From ZLKRG08 sp051006515 (GTDB lineage Bacteria; Actinomycetota; Actinomycetes; Nanopelagicales; Nanopelagicaceae): a stretch of 14,014 nt of DNA. Position numbers and translations under genes: made by a program. Position 1 is the first letter of the stretch, and every line of letters starts with the position of its first letter. The notes under the pieces are model-generated. The model had not been told where the DNA came from and did no database searches. It was given only the letters and a program-made list of their open reading frames with translations. Below are positions 1 to 7,201 of the stretch, in pieces. The DNA lies in the NCBI GenBank assembly GCA_051006515.1, contig JBPCTD010000035.1:1-14014 (forward strand), given 5' to 3'.

Positions 1-1
1 G

Positions 2-616
2 ATGAGCCCTGCGCGGTTAGCTGAGATCATCAAAGATGAATTACTTGCTAACGGCATAGATAAATTTCATTTAATGGGTAATTCGTTGGGTGGTTGGATC
101 TGTTTAGAAATGGCAGCGCGCTATCCGCAAAACGTATTAACAGTAACTGGTGTTGCCCCTGCTGGTTTGTGGTTAAAGGCAAAGACTCATCGAAATGGTG
201 AATTAGCAATCAGTCGCTATATGGCTCGCGCGACTTATAAATTCGCACATCAAATCGCGCACTTTAAATTTATGCGCGCGATTGGCTTTAAATTAGTCAG
301 CCCGCAGTGGGAGAAGTTCTCACCAGATACTTGCGCCGATGCTGCGATTGCAATGGGTTCGGCATCTGGTTACTACTCATTGTGGGATGCCTTTTTAGGA
401 AAGCATTTTGAGCAACAAATTTCTGAACAGATACCGGTAACAATTCTCTTTGGCGATACAGATTACACGTTGCCAGAAGATAGTTGCCAAGAGCGTTCAT
501 TATTTCCCAAACACTCAGTTTGGAAAATTCTTCCTAAATCTGGCCATGCGCCAATGTGGGATTCTGTTAACGAAGTTGTTCAAGAAACTTTAAATACCGT
601 TAAGAAAGCAAATTAA
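2..616 (+). CDS. alpha/beta-hydrolase fold protein, 3' portion (5' end outside window)
   Basis: C-terminal 204 residues of an alpha/beta-hydrolase. Numbering from the first in-frame ATG at base 2, the nucleophile elbow is GNSLGG with Ser28, the likely acid is in FGDTDY (Asp154, less likely Asp152) and the likely base is His182 in SGHAP, so the Ser-Asp-His triad is complete. A helical lid region lies at about residues 55-135. The HG-type oxyanion segment that precedes the nucleophile in this fold is absent, and family members are usually about 260-300 residues, so the ATG at base 2 is almost certainly internal and the gene continues upstream. The active-site pattern and downstream acid/base spacing fit small-molecule esterases, C-C hydrolases or haloperoxidase-like members; the substrate cannot be told. 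No signal peptide is visible because the N-terminus is missing. The stop codon overlaps the stop of the convergent SDR gene. Confidence 0.85.
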   Translation: MSPARLAEIIKDELLANGIDKFHLMGNSLGGWICLEMAARYPQNVLTVTGVAPAGLWLKAKTHRNGELAISRYMARATYKFAHQIAHFKFMRAIGFKLVSPQWEKFSPDTCADAAIAMGSASGYYSLWDAFLGKHFEQQISEQIPVTILFGDTDYTLPEDSCQERSLFPKHSVWKILPKSGHAPMWDSVNEVVQETLNTVKKAN

Positions 617-2094
617 CTTCGACTACTTTCTCGCTCTGCGGTTTTGCAGATGTTTTTTAACATCGTTGGGAAAAGTAGCCAGTGAAATGGCGCAATAGCG
701 CGCCAATAAAGTTGACCGCCAAGTCCTCGTGGTTGGAAAGTTGCAACTTGCTTTGCTATGACCTTCCCACCCTCTTCTTTTAATTCAAATTCCAACCAAG
801 CTTTACCTGGCAATATCATTTCGGCATAAAGTCGTAACTTCTTACCTTCGACATAATCTTCTACGCGCCAAAAATCTAAACTATCTCCGACTCTTAACTT
901 AAACGGATCGCGACGGCCACGACGCAAACCAACGCCACCAAAGATGCGATCAAGTAGTCCTCTTAAATACCAGAGCCAATCAGATCCATACCAACCATTT
1001 TCACCGCCGATACGTTCAATGCAATTCCATACATTTTCAATTGGCGCGCGACTTTCCTGAACTCGCACATCTTGAAATTCGGTAGCTCCGGCCCATGAAG
1101 GATCACCTTGTGCTTTCTGCCATGGCGCTGTTGGTGCGGTGGCATCAGACCATCTGGTCTCAATCTTGTTATTTGATACCCGTTCTAGCGCTAATTCAAT
1201 GGCTCCTTTAATAGGCGTTAAACCCGCTTCCGGATTTGGAATTAATTTAGAGATTGATTTATTTTCATCAACCACTACTTCGCTAATTAAAGATTCCACT
1301 AATGGCCTAGCCAAAGTTGTGGGCACAGGAGTAACAAATCCAATCCACAAACTAGATAGTGATGGCGTGAGCACCGGCACTTTAATCACTAATCGTTTAC
1401 GAAGCCCTGCAATATTGGCAAACAGTTGCATCATCTTTTCGTATGTGACAACTTCAGGTCCACCAATATCGTAAATACCTGAAACTGGATTTGGCAATTC
1501 AATGGTGCGGCTTAAGTAATAGAGCACATCTCGAATTGCAATTGGTTGAGTGCGATTCTTAACCCACTTTGGCGTAGTCATAATGGGTAATCGGTGAGTT
1601 AAATGGCGCAACATTTCAAATGATGCCGAACCAGAACCAATAATTATTCCGGCACGAAGCTCAAGGACTGGCACGCCATACTTTGCAAGCTCCAAACCAG
1701 TATCTGTGCGCGACTGTAAATGTCTGCTGGTCTTCTTATCGTTTGCGATACCGCCTAAATAAACAATCTGCTTGATCGCAGCATCTGCTGCAGCAGATCC
1801 AAAAGTTGCGGCCATCTCTTTTTCAATTTGATCAAATTGCGTTGAACTATTTATTGAATGCAGTAAATAGAAAGCAACATCAATACCATCGAGCGCTTTG
1901 CGGACCGATTGATAATCGGTCACTGTGCCGATGACTTTCTCTACCGAGTTAGCCCAAGAATATTGCGCAACTTTCTTTTCATCGCGCACAAATACTCTTA
2001 CTTGATAACCCTGCTCGAGTAATGCGCGCACCAAACGACCACCAACATATCCAGTGGCGCCAGTGACTAAAACTCGTTTTGATTTTGAATTCAT
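613..2094 (-). CDS. NAD(P)-binding atypical SDR with C-terminal DUF2867 domain
   Basis: A 493-residue two-domain protein. Residues 6-30 form the first beta-alpha-beta of a Rossmann fold with TGATGYVGG (11-19), the glycine-rich nucleotide-binding pattern of extended/atypical SDRs (NmrA/YbjT-like). VYLGGIAND (111-119) is where classical SDRs carry the active-site serine; it is Gly-Gly here, as in atypical members, so a dehydrogenase reaction is not assured. GIIIGSGSASFEMLRHL (149-165) and the YDIGGPEVVTYEKMM segment (208-222) are typical of the family. Residues about 340-485 match DUF2867 (QESRAPIENVWN, then a Trp/Gly-rich stretch and PRGLGGQLYW). This SDR-DUF2867 fusion of about 490-500 residues is a known arrangement in Actinobacteria. 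No signal peptide; cytoplasmic or membrane-peripheral. The ATG start puts the glycine motif at the usual distance from the N-terminus; the ribosome site is weak. Substrate unknown. Confidence 0.88.
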   Translation of the reverse strand: MNSKSKRVLVTGATGYVGGRLVRALLEQGYQVRVFVRDEKKVAQYSWANSVEKVIGTVTDYQSVRKALDGIDVAFYLLHSINSSTQFDQIEKEMAATFGSAAADAAIKQIVYLGGIANDKKTSRHLQSRTDTGLELAKYGVPVLELRAGIIIGSGSASFEMLRHLTHRLPIMTTPKWVKNRTQPIAIRDVLYYLSRTIELPNPVSGIYDIGGPEVVTYEKMMQLFANIAGLRKRLVIKVPVLTPSLSSLWIGFVTPVPTTLARPLVESLISEVVVDENKSISKLIPNPEAGLTPIKGAIELALERVSNNKIETRWSDATAPTAPWQKAQGDPSWAGATEFQDVRVQESRAPIENVWNCIERIGGENGWYGSDWLWYLRGLLDRIFGGVGLRRGRRDPFKLRVGDSLDFWRVEDYVEGKKLRLYAEMILPGKAWLEFELKEEGGKVIAKQVATFQPRGLGGQLYWRAIAPFHWLLFPTMLKNICKTAERESSRS

Positions 2095-2143
2095 ATGTTT
2101 CTAAATTACTGGAAATTTGCAGGAAATGGTAAATACTTGCTAC

Positions 2144-2611
2144 ATGGAGTTTAAGACCGTTGCTAGCGTTTTAGGCGTAGTTCTGGTGCTGATTTACGCT
2201 TCCGGCTCTGGCATCTGGGTAAATAGCTCTCCTGGTTGGTACTCATCATTGGTCAGACCAAGTTGGCAACCACCTGATTTTGTATTTGGATTGATCTGGC
2301 CTTACAACTTTCTCATGCTTGGAATTAGCGCAGTTAAAGTTTCACAAACAATGAATAGATCAACAACCACAATCTGGTTAGCTACTTTCGCATTATCTGT
2401 TACAAGCGCTCTGCTTTGGGCATACCATTTCTACGTACCGCATAATCTTTATTTTGCAGCTTACGCACTAGGCGCTACAGCGCTACTTACACTTCCGATT
2501 TTGGCAATTACCTACCGCGCATCATTGATAACTGGGTTATTGCTTACTCCGTATCAAATCTGGGTGATTGTGGCTACAACGCTTGCTTTTGGTTACGCCA
2601 GTCGTAATTAA
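2144..2611 (+). CDS. tspO: TspO/MBR family integral membrane protein
   Basis: About 155 residues with five predicted membrane helices, the usual size and topology for TspO. The diagnostic stretch is near the N-terminus: PGWYSSLVRPSWQPPDFVFG, followed by a Trp/Pro/Asn segment (LIWPYNFLMLG), which matches the WY..L.KP.W.PP...F..VW pattern of TspO/MBR proteins. A second Trp-rich stretch (LLWAYHFYVPHN) corresponds to helix 3-4 of the family. Known family members bind porphyrins, haem and related tetrapyrroles and act in stress or light responses; the ligand here is not shown. The start is uncertain: in-frame TTG at 2117, ATG at 2126 and ATG at 2144 are possible. I prefer 2144 because it puts the first membrane helix directly after a short MEFK leader, as is usual. 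Only about 30-50 bp separate it from the divergent SDR gene; it converges on the ABC-2 permease 14 bp away. Confidence 0.85.
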   Translation: MEFKTVASVLGVVLVLIYASGSGIWVNSSPGWYSSLVRPSWQPPDFVFGLIWPYNFLMLGISAVKVSQTMNRSTTTIWLATFALSVTSALLWAYHFYVPHNLYFAAYALGATALLTLPILAITYRASLITGLLLTPYQIWVIVATTLAFGYASRN

Positions 2612-2625
2612 TTGATAACTAATTA

Positions 2626-3474
2626 TTAGGAAGTTACATCTTTCTTCTGGAATCTAGTGATTGCCAGTGAAATTAAAACAATAAACCAGATCAAGCTATA
2701 TGAAGCGCCATGGATCATGTCAGACCAGACGATGCTATTGCTGAGTAGATCAAACCAAGAGTATGAATAATGAACAGGTAGCGCTTTACGGAAATTACCC
2801 AACGCAGTAACTGCATCCAAAATATTCATCAAAATAACTAAACCTACAGCTACACCAACCGCGCCAAGTGGTGCATCGGTACGCACGCTGATATAGAAAG
2901 CGATTCCAGCAATAAAGAGCAGTGCAAACGCGGCATAAACGGTAATCAGGATTATGCGTTCAATTGCAATTTGGTTATCTAACGTCACGCCAAGTGGCGA
3001 TTGCAATGGTGCGCTGCCAAAGAAAATAACTCCCACGATCCAAGAAGTCACTGGCAGTAAAAGCACCGCACCAGCAGAGAGCGTCAAACTTACTTTTAAC
3101 TTCTGCATCAATAATCGTTGACGCGGTACAGGAGATGCTAATAAATAACGCAAAGTTGACCAGGAAGCTTCGCTGGCAACCGTATCGCCATTAAATAACG
3201 CAATTACAGTGACCATTAAAAATGGCATTGCAAAATAGAACATGGTGACCGTGAAATTAGCTGCGCCAATTGTTGCTAAGCCAATCAAATCAAATGAGCC
3301 AGAACCAAGACGCGTTGGCCCACCGCTATGACCTGATGGACCGAACTTAACTGCACCAGCCACAATTACGGGAAGAGCTACTACAAATAGATAAGCGAAG
3401 AATGTGCGCTTACGGTAGAACTGTCTGTATAGCTCCACTGAATATGGAAGCGTGCGATCAACGTTATATGTCAT
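2626..3474 (-). CDS. ABC-2 type transporter permease subunit
   Basis: A 282-residue membrane protein with about six predicted helices (roughly 25-44, 72-94, 130-152, 173-197, 202-222 and 257-274). After helix 2 it has the hallmark of ABC-2 export permeases, a cytoplasmic stretch reading ASEASWSTLRYLLASPVPRQ (about 100-119). Similar segments in this family contact the ATPase. Length is normal for the family, and the N-terminal region before helix 1 is amphipathic. Its ATG overlaps the stop of the upstream hydrolase-ATPase gene as ATGA (3471-3474), so translation is probably coupled and the two proteins very likely form one exporter. There is no separate promoter. Substrate unknown; related permeases move drugs, lipids, antibiotics or sodium. 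Confidence 0.88.
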   Translation of the reverse strand: MTYNVDRTLPYSVELYRQFYRKRTFFAYLFVVALPVIVAGAVKFGPSGHSGGPTRLGSGSFDLIGLATIGAANFTVTMFYFAMPFLMVTVIALFNGDTVASEASWSTLRYLLASPVPRQRLLMQKLKVSLTLSAGAVLLLPVTSWIVGVIFFGSAPLQSPLGVTLDNQIAIERIILITVYAAFALLFIAGIAFYISVRTDAPLGAVGVAVGLVILMNILDAVTALGNFRKALPVHYSYSWFDLLSNSIVWSDMIHGASYSLIWFIVLISLAITRFQKKDVTS

Positions 3475-5990
3475 TTCGCATCCTTTCCAATGATCAAGTC
3501 ATCGCCGATTAATTCCAAGAAGATCTCTTCTAGGCTCTGTGAATCTTTCAGAATCTTTTTCAAAGTTCCGGTTGCGACCAACTTGCCGCGATGCATCAAC
3601 ACGACGTGGCTACATGTTTGTTGCACCTCTGCAAGTAAGTGTGAAGAGATGATGACAGTGCGCCCACCCTTTGCATAACTCTTAAGCACCGAACGCATCT
3701 CCGCAATTTGTTGTGGGTCCAAACCATTTGTTGGTTCATCAAGTACCAAAATCTCAGGAAGTCCCATCATCGCTTGAGCAATTGCTAAACGTTGACGCAT
3801 ACCTTGGCTATATGAACGCACCTTCTTATCTAGCGCGCTACCAAGTTTGGTTATCTTGATAACTTCTTCTAACTTCGGATCAACGTCGCGACCAATTGCG
3901 CGCCAATAAAGATCTAAATTCTCGCGACCTGTCATATGTGGCAAGAAACCTGGACCTTCAACAAATGAACCTAACTTTGAAAGTGCAGATGAACCAGGAA
4001 ATACTGGATGTCCATCAATCCAAATACCGCCATCAGTTGGCATGATCAAACCCATCAACATACGAAGCGTGGTGGTCTTTCCTGCACCATTTGGCCCAAG
4101 TAAACCAAGCACTTGCCCACGACCTACATTGAATGAAAGGTCATCAACAGCGCGGTATCCATCGCCGTAAACTTTCGACAAGTTTGAAATCTGAATCAAA
4201 TTCTTATCGCTAGCAATTACATCTGAGGAAATCTTTGGACGTCTAATTCGAACATAGAAAATTGCAATTACTAAAGTAAGTAATGCCATGATCGGCCAGA
4301 AAATATATTGCGATGAAGTAGTAACGCTAGAAAGTGGAATTGTTGGATATTCCAACTCTGATATCGGAGCCACGGTATAGAAGCGGCCATCATTTGGCAG
4401 CGCATAACCTTGATCAGTTGCCGATACTGCCAAGACAATCTTTTCGCCCGGTGCTAACTTAATGAAAGCTGCTGGTAAATGAATTTCAGCATCGAGGCCA
4501 GACTTTGGAATATTGGTTAATTTTACTGGAGCCACAATTCCGCCGGGCAGACGTAACGCGCCACTTCTTGATTCCGCCATCAATGAGAAGAAAAGTGTGG
4601 CGTCGTTAGTAGTAGAGGTAACGCGCACTTTGATTTTGGAACTACCAACAATATTTATTGCGCCTTTAATTGGAGCGCTGGCAAAAGTTGCACTCTGTCC
4701 TGGAAGTAGCGCTGGCGAAAGTGTGCCAAAGCCCGCGCCACCTGCACTTAAAGATGCGAGCGCGCTACTTGCTAACGCGCCGGCGCTACCCAAGCCGGGT
4801 AATGAACTTAACGCTGCAGGAACACCACCAATTGGTGAGAAGAACGGCCCCATATTTTCATTGACAGAAATTTTTTCTAACTTACCTTCAGTTGGTAAAG
4901 ATTTACTCTGCAAGATTGTGGCAATCGCCGTTGAATCAGATACCGAAAGTGTGCCTGTTGCATCAGTTACTTGAAAGCGCGGGAAGTTTATGGACTTACC
5001 CTTTAAATACTTGTTAAACCAATGAATAGTGGCTTGATTTAGCCTCTCGGTTTCAGAATTTCCACCATCGTGGCCACCTGAATGCCAGATCATCGCCAAC
5101 TTATCTGCCGCATCGCTTTTTGAAATCGCAGCCGCGTTACGCAAGCTTTCAATAAGCGGGAATAATGAATCTTCTTCTCCCTGCATCAAAAGTGTTGGAG
5201 CTTTCAAATTCGCTAAATACTTCTCTGGTGATGATTCATTCATCAACTTAATCTGAGCGCTATCTGGCGCGCCATTTGTTACTGCGCTCTGAAAGGCTGC
5301 GCACCACTCTTCGGCAAAGTTGCCACATTGGCCCAGGTAAGAATTCTGCAGCGCAGTAAATGAGAAGAAAGTTCCGGCCCAAATCTTTTTAAATGGCCCA
5401 GCGCCTACTGGATTACCATCATTGCCAAATGCGTTTTGTGGAAAGAGCGCTTGATTCAAATTAGCCCAAGTTATATCGGCACTTACCGCTTTGATTCGAT
5501 CATCAGTAGCTGCCAGCATCAATGAAAGCGCGCCACCGTATGAGCCACCAGTAACACCAATAATCGCAGAACCATTCTTATCTTTTGCGACCTCTTTACG
5601 AGTACTTAAATAGTCGACCAACTTAGATGCATCCGCAATCTCTTTATCGGGAGCATTCATGGTGATTAGACCAGTGGAGTTTCCGAAGCCGCGAGCGCTG
5701 TAAGTAAATGCTACAAAGCCATTTCTAGCTAGTTGCTCTGCTAGTTGGCTCTCAGAATTTTTATTGCCGCCAAAGCCATGTGCAATCAAAACTGTAGGCG
5801 CAGGCAAAGTCTTTGGCAGATACATAGTGGTATCTAGCATCACCTCTGCACCCGATACTTTGCTTTCGATTTTGGCGATTGCCACATCGTTTCTTGAATT
5901 GAATATAGATATGGATGCAACCAAGATAAAGAGCGCAGAGAAAATCGCAATCTTGCGTTTAGAGATTTTTAACTTTACGCCCTTGAACAT
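3471..5990 (-). CDS. fusion: membrane-tethered serine hydrolase (CocE/S15-like) plus ABC transporter ATPase
   Basis: An 839-residue protein combining two normally separate activities. Residues about 10-32 are a basic-then-hydrophobic signal anchor. Residues 40-345 are an alpha/beta-hydrolase of the X-Pro dipeptidyl-peptidase/CocE type: oxyanion motif HGFGG (71-75), nucleophile elbow GGSYGG with Ser150, acid Asp274 in GEEDS, and base His307 in GGHDGG. Residues 345-550 look like the CocE-type C-terminal beta domain, interrupted by a Gly/Ala/Ser/Pro-rich stretch (about 386-432). A second helix (about 562-582) is followed by basic residues. Residues 598-839 are a complete ABC ATPase: Walker A GPNGAGKTT (632-640), signature SQGMRQR (728-734), Walker B ILVLDEP (747-753), D-loop and His784. 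Two helices would put the hydrolase outside and the ATPase inside. The ATG start has a TANNNT box six bases upstream; an in-frame TTG lies at 5996. Substrate unknown. Confidence 0.9.
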   Translation of the reverse strand: MFKGVKLKISKRKIAIFSALFILVASISIFNSRNDVAIAKIESKVSGAEVMLDTTMYLPKTLPAPTVLIAHGFGGNKNSESQLAEQLARNGFVAFTYSARGFGNSTGLITMNAPDKEIADASKLVDYLSTRKEVAKDKNGSAIIGVTGGSYGGALSLMLAATDDRIKAVSADITWANLNQALFPQNAFGNDGNPVGAGPFKKIWAGTFFSFTALQNSYLGQCGNFAEEWCAAFQSAVTNGAPDSAQIKLMNESSPEKYLANLKAPTLLMQGEEDSLFPLIESLRNAAAISKSDAADKLAMIWHSGGHDGGNSETERLNQATIHWFNKYLKGKSINFPRFQVTDATGTLSVSDSTAIATILQSKSLPTEGKLEKISVNENMGPFFSPIGGVPAALSSLPGLGSAGALASSALASLSAGGAGFGTLSPALLPGQSATFASAPIKGAINIVGSSKIKVRVTSTTNDATLFFSLMAESRSGALRLPGGIVAPVKLTNIPKSGLDAEIHLPAAFIKLAPGEKIVLAVSATDQGYALPNDGRFYTVAPISELEYPTIPLSSVTTSSQYIFWPIMALLTLVIAIFYVRIRRPKISSDVIASDKNLIQISNLSKVYGDGYRAVDDLSFNVGRGQVLGLLGPNGAGKTTTLRMLMGLIMPTDGGIWIDGHPVFPGSSALSKLGSFVEGPGFLPHMTGRENLDLYWRAIGRDVDPKLEEVIKITKLGSALDKKVRSYSQGMRQRLAIAQAMMGLPEILVLDEPTNGLDPQQIAEMRSVLKSYAKGGRTVIISSHLLAEVQQTCSHVVLMHRGKLVATGTLKKILKDSQSLEEIFLELIGDDLIIGKDAK

Positions 5991-5996
5991 GCGCAA

Positions 5997-6002
5997 AGCC
6001 TA
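5997..6002 (-). promoter_or_regulatory. -10-like box of a possible leaderless promoter for the hydrolase-ABC operon
   Basis: Read on the minus strand, TAGGCT fits the TANNNT -10 pattern and ends exactly six bases before the ATG at 5990, the spacing expected if transcription begins on the A of the start codon. A weak TTGGAT -35-like element lies 18 bases further upstream (6021-6026). The box is inside an 8-bp palindrome GCCTAGGC (5998-6005). The alternative reading is a weak AGG ribosome site for a leadered message. Inference from spacing only. Confidence 0.35.
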
Positions 6003-6064
6003 GGCAAAGCAGTTCAGTAAATCCAATTCAAAATTTGGCACGACATCCGATTTGCCATGGTTGC

Positions 6065-6070
6065 TAAACT
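6065..6070 (+). promoter_or_regulatory. -10-like box of a possible leaderless promoter for the copper monooxygenase-like/MFS operon
   Basis: TAAACT fits TANNNT and ends exactly six bases before the ATG at 6077. No ribosome binding site is visible between the box and the ATG, which supports a leaderless message. No convincing -35 element is seen at 16-18 bases upstream. Together with the mirror-image box for the divergent operon, this makes the 86-bp region a compact back-to-back promoter. Confidence 0.4.
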
Positions 6071-6076
6071 CTGGCC

Positions 6077-7201
6077 ATGCCTTTGATCTTCGCGCTTCTC
6101 TCATCTGCAATCTTTGCAATAACTGCAGTATCAAGCCCTGAAGCTGATGCAGTCACTAAAAGACAAGCAGTCACTAAATATGAGTTCACCATGCCAAAGG
6201 CTTATCAACCTCAAGGCAGTAACGGTGGCTACGATGATTATCGTTGTTTCTTAATCGATCCCAAAGTAAATGTAAATTCAATTTTGACAACCATTGAATT
6301 TGTCCCGCAAATCAAAGAGATTGTTCATCATGCAATTCTCTTTAGAATTCCAGCCAAACAAGTGGCACAAGCTAAAGCTTTAGATGCCGATGGAAATGGT
6401 TGGTCTTGCTTTGGCGGTTCAGGTATCGGAAGCATGTTCCAATCATTTGTAAATACTCCGTGGCTTAGCGCATGGGTTCCTGGTCGCAATAAAGATTTTG
6501 CACCTGCTGGTTATGGCTACCCATTTAATAAAGGCGATCAAATTGTGCTCCAAGTTCATTACAACTTGTTAGCAGCACATTCTGGCCATCAATTGAAAGA
6601 CCAATCCAAAATAGTTTTAACTGGCATTCCAGCAACTGGCGCTAAAATCAAAACTTTGAATTACGAACTACTACCAGCACCAGTAGAACTTGCTTGCCCA
6701 GCAGGCGTCACTGGACCTTTATGTGATCGTAAAAAATCTTTGATTGATTTAGCAGCTCGCACATCTAATATCAGCGCGCTAGAAACTACCGGCATCAATA
6801 TTCTCTGCAAGCAAGATCCTTTTAATCCAAAACCAAGCAACACATCTACTTGCGACAAAGTTATTCGTACACCTCAATTAGTCGTTGCTGCTGCACCACA
6901 TATGCATCTACTCGGTCGCTCATTGAAGATAACTGCAAATCCAGGTACTGCATCAGAAGTAGTTTTGCTCGATAATCAGAATTACAACTTCGATGATCAA
7001 TCTGCAAAAGTTTTGGCTAAACCATTTCAATTAAAAGCTGGCGATACAGTCCGTGTGCAATGCACTTTTGATCCGACGCTTAGACAGAAATTACCAGCAC
7101 TTAAAAACTTGCCAGCTAAGTACATAACTTGGGGCGAAGGCTCTGGAGATGAAATGTGTTTAGGTGTTTTGATTACTTCTAAAGAAGTCGCTACTAAGTG
7201 A
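6077..7201 (+). CDS. secreted copper type-II (PHM/DBH-like) monooxygenase family protein
   Basis: A 374-residue protein with a hydrophobic signal segment (about 2-18) and a likely signal peptidase site near SSPEADA (19-25). The mature part resembles the two-domain copper type-II ascorbate-dependent monooxygenase fold. Equivalents of all six copper ligands of peptidylglycine monooxygenase are visible in order: the pair His84-His85 (IVHHAILF), His161 (LQVHYNL), His275 and His277 (APHMHLLG), and Met360 (GDEMC). The Met-Cys pair is the DEMC hallmark of the family. Eight cysteines (57, 111, 207, 216, 244, 259, 329, 361) are an even number fit for disulfides in an exported protein; Cys329-Cys361 would match a conserved family disulfide next to the Met ligand. 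It should act outside the membrane. The substrate is unknown and catalysis is unproven. The start is the first ATG after a TANNNT box; its stop overlaps the MFS gene start as GTGA. Confidence 0.8.
   Translation: MPLIFALLSSAIFAITAVSSPEADAVTKRQAVTKYEFTMPKAYQPQGSNGGYDDYRCFLIDPKVNVNSILTTIEFVPQIKEIVHHAILFRIPAKQVAQAKALDADGNGWSCFGGSGIGSMFQSFVNTPWLSAWVPGRNKDFAPAGYGYPFNKGDQIVLQVHYNLLAAHSGHQLKDQSKIVLTGIPATGAKIKTLNYELLPAPVELACPAGVTGPLCDRKKSLIDLAARTSNISALETTGINILCKQDPFNPKPSNTSTCDKVIRTPQLVVAAAPHMHLLGRSLKITANPGTASEVVLLDNQNYNFDDQSAKVLAKPFQLKAGDTVRVQCTFDPTLRQKLPALKNLPAKYITWGEGSGDEMCLGVLITSKEVATK

Noticed and set aside
1139..1474. A 111-codon plus-strand frame inside the SDR-DUF2867 gene.
   Set aside because: It is a shadow of the real minus-strand gene and has no domain signature or start signal.
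2605..2624. TAATTA inverted repeat between the convergent tspO and ABC-2 permease genes, considered as a bidirectional terminator.
   Set aside because: The stem is only six A-T pairs with no T tract, too weak to call.
690..3915. A 13-base identity (TTTATTGGCGCGC on the minus strand) in both the SDR gene (about 698-710) and the hydrolase-ABC gene (about 3899-3911), encoding LYWRAI in each protein.
   Set aside because: The proteins are unrelated in these regions and the shared peptide is short, so it is most likely chance and not a dispersed repeat.
4513..4974. A 153-codon plus-strand frame opposite the hydrolase-ABC gene.
   Set aside because: It is antisense to a clear domain-bearing gene, is low complexity because it mirrors the Gly/Ala-rich stretch, and has no ribosome site or recognisable family.
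6661..6858. A short minus-strand frame within the copper protein gene, at a region without copper ligands, considered as an inserted small gene.
   Set aside because: The plus-strand frame here is continuous, keeps cysteines expected of an exported protein and joins the two copper-binding halves.
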